DNA from: an uncultured Clostridia bacterium
Lineage (GTDB): Bacteria > Bacillota > Clostridia > Oscillospirales > Acutalibacteraceae
NCBI GenBank assembly: GCA_946626015.1
Contig: CAMOTT010000018.1
Coordinates: 1-22,610, forward strand
Length of the DNA: 22,610 nucleotides
Direction of reading: 5' to 3'
Shown here: positions 14,686-21,129 of the stretch, one piece after another
Layout: every line of letters starts with the position of its first letter
Numbering within the stretch: the first letter of the stretch is position 1
Notes under the pieces: generated by a model
What the model was told of the DNA's origin: nothing
Seen by the model: only the letters and a program-made list of their open reading frames with translations
The model's database searches: none
Made by a program: the position numbers and the translations under genes

Positions 14686-15816
14686 ATGCTTAACGGCAAA
14701 AAGATACTTTTCGCCACGGGCGGAACAGGCGGACATATCAATCCCGCTTTGGCGGTGGCAGGGCTTATAAGGGAAAAATACCCGGATTGCAAGATCCTTT
14801 TTGTCGGAACAAAGGAAAAAATGGAGTCAAAACTTGTTCCTGCCGCCGGCTTCGATTTTAAAACGATAGATATATCAGGCTTTCAACGTAAGTTGAGCCT
14901 TGAGAACATAAAAAGGAATATAGGCACTTTGAGCAAGCTCCTCAGAGCCTCCTCTCAGGCAAAGAAGATCCTGCTTGAGTTTGAGCCGGACGTGGTAGTG
15001 GGGTTCGGGGGATACGTCAGCGGACCTGTGCTGAGGATGGCGGCAAAGCTGGGCATCAAAACAGCCATCCATGAGCAGAACGCCTACCCGGGAGTGACTA
15101 ACAAAACTCTTGCAAAGTACGTTGACAGGGTGATGCTTACGGTGGAGGTCGCCGGGGATCTGATAGATTCAAAAAATCCCTGCGTGCTGACGGGTCTGCC
15201 CATAAGGGGGGAGATCGTTTCGGCGGACAGGGATTTCGCAAGGGCGCAGCTGGGGCTTGACGAGCGCCCCATGATACTTTCCATGGGGGGCAGCCTCGGC
15301 TCCGAGGCAATAAACAAGGTCATGACCGAGCTTATCGCAGAAAAGTGCCCGGAGCATAAATATCACTTTTATCACGCCATGGGTCAATACGGGCTGTGGG
15401 TGCCGGATAAGCTCCGTGAACTGGGGGTTGACCCGGATAAAGAAGAGGACGTAACTGTAGTCGAATACATAAACAACATGGATGTCTGCCTTGCGGCGGC
15501 TGATCTTGTCATCTGCCGCGCCGGAGCAAGCTCCCTCAGCGAGATAGAGGCTCTGGGCAAGCCGTCCATACTTATTCCTTCGCCAAACGTGGCGGAAAAC
15601 CATCAGTATCACAACGCCATGGCTCTGGTCAATAACGGGGCGGCGGCGATAATCGAAGAAAAGAATTTGACCAAAGAGACTTTGACAAAAGAATTTGACA
15701 AGCTTATGGAGAACCCCGATGAGTTGCGCAAGATAGGCGAAAACGCAAGAAATCTCGCCATATACGACGCAGCGGAAAAAATATGCGGCGTCATAAAAGA
15801 GCTTGCCGAGGAATAA
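14686..15816 (+). CDS. murG: UDP-N-acetylglucosamine--undecaprenyl-pyrophosphoryl-MurNAc-pentapeptide transferase MurG
   Basis: A 376-residue membrane-associated GT-B glycosyltransferase that adds GlcNAc to lipid I, giving lipid II for export. The N-terminal glycine-rich loop ATGGTGGHINPALA (GGTGGH at 12-17), FVGTKEKMESKLV, GFGGYVSGP, AIHEQNAYPGVTNK and the C-terminal RAGASSLSEIE (278-288) with PNVAENHQYHNA are all diagnostic. GGAGG at 14674-14678 lies seven bases before ATG 14686. Slightly longer than the usual 355-365 residues, with no obvious insertion. Confidence 0.96.
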   Translation: MLNGKKILFATGGTGGHINPALAVAGLIREKYPDCKILFVGTKEKMESKLVPAAGFDFKTIDISGFQRKLSLENIKRNIGTLSKLLRASSQAKKILLEFEPDVVVGFGGYVSGPVLRMAAKLGIKTAIHEQNAYPGVTNKTLAKYVDRVMLTVEVAGDLIDSKNPCVLTGLPIRGEIVSADRDFARAQLGLDERPMILSMGGSLGSEAINKVMTELIAEKCPEHKYHFYHAMGQYGLWVPDKLRELGVDPDKEEDVTVVEYINNMDVCLAAADLVICRAGASSLSEIEALGKPSILIPSPNVAENHQYHNAMALVNNGAAAIIEEKNLTKETLTKEFDKLMENPDELRKIGENARNLAIYDAAEKICGVIKELAEE

Positions 15817-15902
15817 AAAGGTAACTAAAAGCACCCCCTACACATATTATGGCAGAGAGTGAAGTTGTTCCTTGCTGTCATTGTATTGAAAGGGTGGGTG
15901 TG

Positions 15903-17162
15903 ATGAGTAATTTGATAATCAAAGGCGGAAACAGGCTGAGGGGTGAAGTGAGGGTCCAGGGAGCAAAGAACAGTGCGCTCCCTATATTGGCTGCCTGTGT
16001 TGCCAGCGGAGGAATAAATGTTATTGACAACTGTCCTCAGCTTACCGATGTGTCCGCCACATTAAAGATATTGACTTATCTGGGCTGTAAGGTCTCCCGT
16101 GATAAAAATACCATAACAGTTGACGCTTCGTGTGTAAACAGGTATGATATACCAAGGGAGCTTATGCACGAAATGCGGTCGTCCATAGTCTTTTTGGGGC
16201 CGCTGCTTTCAAGGACAGGCAGAGCAGAGCTGTACACTCCCGGCGGCTGTGAGATCGGGCTTCGGCCTGTTGATCTGCATATTTCCGCCATGCAGCAGAT
16301 GGGTTCGGATATTGCGGAGGAATTCGGCCGTATAGTTTGCGGATCCGAGGGCAGACTGCATTCGGCGAACATTTCGCTTTCTTTCCCCAGCGTGGGCACC
16401 ACGGAGAACATAATCATTGCCGCCTCCACCGCGGAGGGAACAACGGTGATAAATAACGCCGCCAGGGAGCCGGAGATCTCCGACCTTGCGGATTTTCTCA
16501 ATAAGTGCGGAGCTGATATCAGAGGTGCGGGGGAGAGCACTGTGGTCATAAACGGGGTAAAAAAGCTCCACGGCACGTACCACAAGATCATTCCCGACAG
16601 GATAGTCGCCGCAACATACATGATAGGGGCGGCTATCACAGGGGGAAACATTACCCTGAGAGAAACTACGCCTGCCCACCTGACGGCTGTTTCGGATATA
16701 TTTGAAAAATCCGGCTGCAGGATCCGGACGGAGGGAGACAGCATAAATATCTCCGCCCCAAAGATTTTGAAAACGGCGGGGACTATACGCACAATGCCGT
16801 ATCCGGGCTTCCCCACGGATATGCAGGCGCCGGTTTCAGTTATGGCGGCTGTTTCCAGGGGGACTACTTTCATAATCGAAAGCATATTTGAAAACCGTTT
16901 TAAACATATCGGCGAGCTAAACCGCATGGGCGCAAACATAAAGGTGGACGGCAGGATGGCCGTTGTGGAGGGCGTTGAAAAGCTCTGCGGCACAAAGGTT
17001 TTCTCGCATGATCTTAGGGGAGGGACGGCCATGGTTCTTGCCGGTCTGGCGGCTTATGGCGAGACCCTGGTGGCCGAAACAGAATATATAGACAGAGGTT
17101 GTCAGGATATAGAGGGAGACTTAAGAACGCTTGGCGCGGATATACACAGAGAAAACATTTGA
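15903..17162 (+). CDS. murA: UDP-N-acetylglucosamine 1-carboxyvinyltransferase MurA
   Basis: A 419-residue cytoplasmic enzyme that transfers enolpyruvate from PEP to UDP-GlcNAc, the first committed step of peptidoglycan synthesis. The N-terminus LIIKGGNRLRGEVRVQGAKN places K22 and N23 at the conserved substrate-binding positions, and PGGCEIGLRPVDLH holds the catalytic cysteine C116, the residue modified by fosfomycin in sensitive enzymes (Cys115 in E. coli). The frame is open back to an ATG at 15849, but the extra 18 residues do not belong to the family and lack a ribosome binding site; ATG 15903 after AGGGTGGGTG is preferred. The 86 bases after murG show no gene. The stop overlaps an ATG of the next frame (ATGA at 17162). 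Confidence 0.95.
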   Translation: MSNLIIKGGNRLRGEVRVQGAKNSALPILAACVASGGINVIDNCPQLTDVSATLKILTYLGCKVSRDKNTITVDASCVNRYDIPRELMHEMRSSIVFLGPLLSRTGRAELYTPGGCEIGLRPVDLHISAMQQMGSDIAEEFGRIVCGSEGRLHSANISLSFPSVGTTENIIIAASTAEGTTVINNAAREPEISDLADFLNKCGADIRGAGESTVVINGVKKLHGTYHKIIPDRIVAATYMIGAAITGGNITLRETTPAHLTAVSDIFEKSGCRIRTEGDSINISAPKILKTAGTIRTMPYPGFPTDMQAPVSVMAAVSRGTTFIIESIFENRFKHIGELNRMGANIKVDGRMAVVEGVEKLCGTKVFSHDLRGGTAMVLAGLAAYGETLVAETEYIDRGCQDIEGDLRTLGADIHRENI

Positions 17163-17212
17163 TGAGGGACGGAACTGTAAGGAACAGGGCGGATATGCGG
17201 AAAGGAAAAGTT

Positions 17213-18583
17213 ATGGACGACAATCAAAGACGCGACTCAAACAGCAAATTCATCAGGAGCAGCGATCCTGATTTTTATATTCCCAGCAGCAAAAGGCCGC
17301 AAAACAGGAATAACGATGATGCCGGACGCAGTCGGCAGCAAAACGCCCCTTCGGGGAAGAAAGCGCCTGCCGGAAAGAAAAAGGCTTCAGGCAGAAAAAA
17401 CAGCAAACCTCCATATGCCGGCAAAAAAATCCCAAAATCCGGGAGACCGGCAAGCTCATCTGAGGACAGGAATATAAAGCGCCAGCCCTACGGGGGCAGC
17501 AAGCGCAGTATTCCCGACGAGGAGTACCGTCGTTATATGTATCAGCTCCGTAAAAAGCAGGTTATGAGGAACAGGATCATAGCCGGAGTGGTTTTGGCGG
17601 TGCTGATAATATCGGCGGTGGTCTTTTCCCTGTCGTTGACCGTATGGTTCCCGATACAGGAGCTGGTGGTGAATACCAACGACTCGGCATATTCCGTAAC
17701 CGAAATAAAACACGCCAGCAAAGTAAGCTTCGGTTCGGACAATCTGCTCAGATGCGACCTTGAAAAAGTGGAGAAAAACATAGAAACGGTGCTGCCCTAT
17801 GTGGGTAAGGCCTCCGCAAAGCGCAAGCTGCCCAACACATTGATCGTGGATGTGGAAAAGACGGCTGCGGTGGCGGCGGTGGAGAACGGAAGATTTGTGC
17901 TGCTTGTGAACGAGGAGGGTAAGATCCTCCAGCAGATGGCTGAGGTGCCCTTTGACTTAAAGCTCGTCAAGTACGGCAAGCTTAACCAAACCGCCGTGGG
18001 CGAGATCGTTTCATCCGAAAACGGCGTACCTGTTTCCGTCTATGTGAGCCTTGTCAAGGCCATGCGTGAAAACGGACTAAACGATATAACCGTTATTGAT
18101 ATCTCCGTTCCTGATAATATCACCCTCAACTATCAGGACAGGATAGAGATCAAGCTGGGCAAGGCTGAGGATATAAACATAAAAATAGGCGTGGCGGTAA
18201 AGGCGATCACCGAGGAGGATGAAAAGTACAGTACCGTCCAAAAGGGCACGCTTGATCTGACATACCCGTTGGGCGAGGCGCATTTTGTTCCCTATGTGGA
18301 AAAAGAGGAAACGACTTCTGATACCGAAGAAACTACCGTTACCAGCGTTTTTGACTCGCCCCTCAAGCCTCCGGAGGATGAGGAAGAAAACGACGGTGAA
18401 GAGGATGACACCCAAAAGACCACCGAAAAGAAAAAAGAAAAAACCGCCTCGGAAGACAGTACTGAAAAGAAAACCGAAAACAGGGAAGAAAAGACCACCG
18501 AAAAAAGAGAGAGGGAAAAGACCACGTCTGAAGAAAACGGTGACAACGAGCGTGAAAATAACAGAAGCGAGGAAGAAAATTAA
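17213..18583 (+). CDS. ftsQ: Cell division protein FtsQ/DivIB with long charged tails
   Basis: A 456-residue bitopic divisome protein. Residues 1-118 are a Lys/Arg/Ser-rich, probably disordered cytoplasmic part; about 120-145 is the membrane segment (IIAGVVLAVLIISAVVFSLS); the POTRA and beta domains follow from WFPIQELVVNTND, with LPNTLIVDVEKTAAVAAVEN and VLLVNEEGKILQ typical of FtsQ/DivIB. Residues about 363-456 form an extracytoplasmic tail made almost only of Glu, Lys, Thr, Asp and Arg. It works with FtsL and DivIC to recruit and control the FtsW-PBP pair. ATG 17213 is chosen for its AAAGGA at 17201-17206; in-frame ATGs at 17162 (overlapping the murA stop) and 17195 are possible, making the protein up to 17 residues longer. 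Confidence 0.85.
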   Translation: MDDNQRRDSNSKFIRSSDPDFYIPSSKRPQNRNNDDAGRSRQQNAPSGKKAPAGKKKASGRKNSKPPYAGKKIPKSGRPASSSEDRNIKRQPYGGSKRSIPDEEYRRYMYQLRKKQVMRNRIIAGVVLAVLIISAVVFSLSLTVWFPIQELVVNTNDSAYSVTEIKHASKVSFGSDNLLRCDLEKVEKNIETVLPYVGKASAKRKLPNTLIVDVEKTAAVAAVENGRFVLLVNEEGKILQQMAEVPFDLKLVKYGKLNQTAVGEIVSSENGVPVSVYVSLVKAMRENGLNDITVIDISVPDNITLNYQDRIEIKLGKAEDINIKIGVAVKAITEEDEKYSTVQKGTLDLTYPLGEAHFVPYVEKEETTSDTEETTVTSVFDSPLKPPEDEEENDGEEDDTQKTTEKKKEKTASEDSTEKKTENREEKTTEKREREKTTSEENGDNERENNRSEEEN

Positions 18584-18659
18584 CGCCCGGCAACCTGAAT
18601 AGGCAGTTATAGACAACAATAATCGGGAAAATCAACAAAACTATGTAGAAATTTTTTAC

Positions 18660-18688
18660 TTGTATTTTTTCCATCTTTATGATATTAT
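18660..18688 (+). promoter_or_regulatory. Candidate promoter of ftsZ
   Basis: A -35 TTGTAT at 18660-18665, a 17-base spacer and a -10 TATTAT at 18683-18688. The -35 is weak but the -10 matches five of six consensus bases. It lies in the AT-rich 158-base gap between ftsQ and ftsZ, so ftsZ may be transcribed separately from the rest of the cluster. Confidence 0.55.
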
Positions 18689-18717
18689 GATTTAGTCTAT
18701 TGGTATATCATAAAGAT
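18673..18717. promoter_or_regulatory. 12-bp inverted repeat spanning the ftsZ promoter start region
   Basis: ATCTTTATGATA (18673-18684) and its exact reverse complement TATCATAAAGAT (18706-18717) are separated by 21 bases. The left arm overlaps the -10 element and the right arm lies just after the predicted transcription start; the arm centres are 33 bases apart, about three helical turns. A two-site operator is one reading; if transcription comes from ftsQ it could also fold as a hairpin. Confidence 0.55.
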
Positions 18718-18741
18718 ATATGCATACAGGAGGCGAAATAT

Positions 18742-20121
18742 ATGGCTTTTGCTATTGATAATGATTTTGAAAGCGCCGTGCAGATAAAGGTCATAGGTGT
18801 CGGCGGCGGCGGCGGAAACGTAATAAACAGAATGGTTGAATCCGGCCTTCAGGGTGCGGAATTTATTGCCGTTAATACGGACAAGCAGATTTTGGCCCAT
18901 TCACAGGCCACTCATAAGATCCAGATCGGCGAAAAGGCCACCCGCGGCCAGGGCGCCGGCGGAAAGCCCGAGATCGGCGCCAAGGCTGCCGAAGAGAGCA
19001 GAGATACCATTGCCGATATCCTTAAGGGTACGGATATGGTCTTTATCACTGCCGGTATGGGCGGCGGAACGGGAACCGGCGCGGCTCCGGTTATTGCCGA
19101 GATCGCAAAGGAACAGAACATACTCACCGTTGGCGTTGTCACAAAGCCCTTCAAGTTTGAGGGCAGGATGCGTATGAACCAGGCAATCAACGGTATTGCA
19201 AAGCTTGCTGAGAATGTGGACAGCCTTATCGTCATCCCCAACGACCGTCTGCGTCTTATAACCGACCAGCGTCTTTCCATGGCTCAGGCTTTTGCCATGG
19301 CGGACGAAGTTCTTCTTCAGGGCGTCAAGAGCATCTCCGAGCTTATTAAAGTTCCCGGTTTCATCAACCTTGACTTTGCGGACGTTACCAGCGTCATGAA
19401 GGATGCGGGCTACGCTCACATGGGCGTGGGCAGAGCCTCCGGCAAAGAAAAGGCAAAGACAGCTGCCGAGGCAGCCGTTTCAAGCCCCCTGCTGGAGACC
19501 TGTATTTCCGGCGCAAAGGGCGTCATTATCAGCATCAATGCGTCTGAGGACGTTGATCTTATTGACGTTGAGGATGCAGCGGAGATCGTTACCGCTCAGG
19601 CTCATCCCGACGCAAATATCATCTGGGGCGTTTCATTTGATCCCAACCTTGAGGACGAGATGGTCATCACTGTTGTCGCCACCGGATTTGACAGCAACAA
19701 CAAACCCGAGAGCCCCGCAAGGTCTACCACCGCTTTCTCGGCGGCTACCTTTGCCACAAGCAAGGATGTTCTCACCAGCGTTGCCAAGGCGGCTTCCGGT
19801 TCTTCCCAGTCGGCTCAGCCCCAGCAGCAGACTCCTCCGGTGAAGGAGAGCGTTTCATCCTACTCAACTTCCTCTTCCTATTCAAATCCTCCTGCGGACG
19901 ATTATAATCCGCAGATCTCCGATCCTCTGGCAGATATGCCCGAGCCGCCCCAGCGCGGAGGCTACTCAAGCCAGAATCAGAACCGAGGCGAGTCCGGTTC
20001 CGGCTCATATACGCCGCCTTACAGATCCATCAGAGAGCAAGAGGAAGAATTTGACGATGACGGCGATGATGCCTTTACCGTTTTCCTTGACAAGATCCAC
20101 AGGAAAAGAGATAAAAAATAA
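18742..20121 (+). CDS. ftsZ: Cell division protein FtsZ
   Basis: A 459-residue tubulin homologue that binds GTP and polymerises into the division ring at midcell. GVGGGGGN (19-26), the tubulin signature GGGTGTG (107-113), NDRLR, and the T7 loop NLDFADV (209-215) with catalytic aspartates are all present. The globular core ends near residue 320; a Ser/Pro/Gln/Gly-rich linker of about 120 residues follows, then an acidic patch (EEEFDDDGDD) and the end FTVFLDKIHRKRDKK in place of the usual IPAFLRR-type partner-binding peptide. ATG 18742 is preceded by a perfect AGGAGG (18728-18733); the open frame upstream to 18700 is not part of the gene. ftsA is not next to it, as in many Clostridia. A strong terminator follows. 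Confidence 0.97.
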   Translation: MAFAIDNDFESAVQIKVIGVGGGGGNVINRMVESGLQGAEFIAVNTDKQILAHSQATHKIQIGEKATRGQGAGGKPEIGAKAAEESRDTIADILKGTDMVFITAGMGGGTGTGAAPVIAEIAKEQNILTVGVVTKPFKFEGRMRMNQAINGIAKLAENVDSLIVIPNDRLRLITDQRLSMAQAFAMADEVLLQGVKSISELIKVPGFINLDFADVTSVMKDAGYAHMGVGRASGKEKAKTAAEAAVSSPLLETCISGAKGVIISINASEDVDLIDVEDAAEIVTAQAHPDANIIWGVSFDPNLEDEMVITVVATGFDSNNKPESPARSTTAFSAATFATSKDVLTSVAKAASGSSQSAQPQQQTPPVKESVSSYSTSSSYSNPPADDYNPQISDPLADMPEPPQRGGYSSQNQNRGESGSGSYTPPYRSIREQEEEFDDDGDDAFTVFLDKIHRKRDKK

Positions 20122-20140
20122 TAAATAACCGTATTTCAGG

Positions 20141-20180
20141 CTGTATTCAGGAGCTTTTTGGTTCCTGAATACAGTTTTTT
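20141..20180 (+). terminator. Intrinsic terminator after ftsZ
   Basis: CTGTATTCAGGA (20141-20152) pairs exactly with TCCTGAATACAG (20163-20174) around a 10-base loop and is followed by six T. It marks the end of the dcw cluster. Confidence 0.92.
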
Positions 20181-20185
20181 CGTTT

Positions 20186-20213
20186 TTGGAAAAAATTTTT
20201 TAATTTATATAAT
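20186..20213 (+). promoter_or_regulatory. Candidate distal promoter for nadE
   Basis: TTGGAA (20186-20191), a 16-base spacer and a perfect TATAAT (20208-20213). Lies directly after the ftsZ terminator. Confidence 0.45.
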
Positions 20214-20221
20214 GGCAGATA

Positions 20222-20250
20222 TTGAATTTGTGTACATTTTGTGGTATTAT
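20222..20250 (+). promoter_or_regulatory. Candidate main promoter for nadE
   Basis: TTGAAT (20222-20227), a 17-base spacer and TATTAT (20245-20250). The predicted start near 20257 would give a leader of about 113 bases before nadE, which contains a hairpin at 20312-20355. Confidence 0.55.
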
Positions 20251-20311
20251 AAAATTGACTATCGATATGTGGTATTTTGTCCAGATATTTCAAGCAACTG
20301 ACATTTTTATA

Positions 20312-20355
20312 TAAAGTATGAAATATTTGGGCTCTTTTGAGGCGATCATACTTTA
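20312..20355 (+). other. Hairpin in the nadE leader
   Basis: TAAAGTATGA (20312-20321) pairs exactly with TCATACTTTA (20346-20355). The 24-base loop includes a small inner stem (CTC/GAG around TTTT). The right arm ends one base before the CAGGGGGC ribosome binding region, so folding could affect translation. No known riboswitch is recognised. Confidence 0.45.
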
Positions 20356-20369
20356 CAGGGGGCATTAAA

Positions 20370-21107
20370 ATGGGCAGAGATTATAAAGAGGAATTTGATA
20401 AAAGAGTTTATTTTATAAGAGACCTTCTCAAAAAAAGCGGAGCTGAAGGTATAGTTTACGGAAACAGCGGCGGCAAGGATTCAGTCCTTGTGGGGATCCT
20501 CTGCAAGGCCGCCTGTGAAAATACGGTGGGGCTTATTATGCCATGCTCAGCCAACAGGAATTACGGGATCGACACGGAGGACGGCCTGGAGGTTGCGGCA
20601 AAATACGGAATAGAGACTCGTGTAGTGGATCTTTCCCCTGTCAAAGAGTCTGTTGTTGCTCAGCTGGACGGTATTACGGAGCTTAATAAGGGCGCCCTGA
20701 CCAACATCGCGCCACGCCTGCGCATGACCACCCTTTACGCTGTGGCCGCAAGCGAGAACAGACTTGTGGCCGGCACAGGCAACAGGAGCGAATACTATGT
20801 GGGCTATTTCACCAAATGGGGCGACGGCGGTCACGATTTTAATCCGATTTTTGACCTCACCGTCAGGGAGATATATGAATTCCTGAGGTTTCTTGAAGCT
20901 CCGGAGTTTATCATAAACAAGGCGCCTTCAGCCGGGCTTTTTGACGGTCAGACGGACGAGGGCGAGATGGGTTTCAGGGACGAGGAGCTTGACGAATACC
21001 TGCTTAGCGGTAAAGCGAATGAAGATGTCCTGAAAAAAATAGACCGTCTCCACAGTATCAGTGAACACAAGAGAACCGGAGTTGCAAGATACGGCGAGTT
21101 AAAATAA
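20370..21107 (+). CDS. nadE: Ammonia-dependent NAD(+) synthetase (NadE)
   Basis: A 245-residue enzyme that converts nicotinic acid adenine dinucleotide, ATP and ammonia to NAD, the last step of the pathway. The PP-loop SGGKDS is at 33-38, and NIAPRLRMTTLYAVA (112-126), GTGNRSEYYVGYFTKWGDGG (135-154) and PSAGLFDGQTDEGEMGF (186-202) are NadE signatures. There is no N-terminal glutaminase domain, so it uses free ammonia or another source of it. The start at 20370 follows AGGGGGC; an upstream TTG at 20337 in the same frame lies inside the leader hairpin and is unlikely. Separate from nadA by the whole dcw cluster. Confidence 0.94.
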   Translation: MGRDYKEEFDKRVYFIRDLLKKSGAEGIVYGNSGGKDSVLVGILCKAACENTVGLIMPCSANRNYGIDTEDGLEVAAKYGIETRVVDLSPVKESVVAQLDGITELNKGALTNIAPRLRMTTLYAVAASENRLVAGTGNRSEYYVGYFTKWGDGGHDFNPIFDLTVREIYEFLRFLEAPEFIINKAPSAGLFDGQTDEGEMGFRDEELDEYLLSGKANEDVLKKIDRLHSISEHKRTGVARYGELK

Positions 21108-21129
21108 ATACAGCGGAGGGGAACGAAAA

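Noticed and set aside
15169..15834. Antisense open frame of 221 codons over murG
   Set aside because: Shadow of the murG coding strand; no domain or start signal.
15849..15902. N-terminal extension of murA starting with a CCHC stretch
   Set aside because: Looks like a possible metal site, but there is no ribosome binding site, the family starts at LIIKGGNRLRG, and the catalytic residues fall on standard numbers only from 15903.
16076..17032. Long antisense open frame (318 codons) over murA
   Set aside because: It mirrors murA on the other strand, resembles no known family, and lacks a ribosome binding site; murA itself has full family motifs.
18285..18602. Lys/Pro-rich open frame overlapping the ftsQ tail
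   Set aside because: It is the shifted frame of a low-complexity GAA/AAG-rich stretch and has no start context.
19403..19843. Arg/Pro/Leu-rich open frame inside ftsZ
   Set aside because: Alternate frame of a conserved ftsZ segment, with composition typical of out-of-frame translation.
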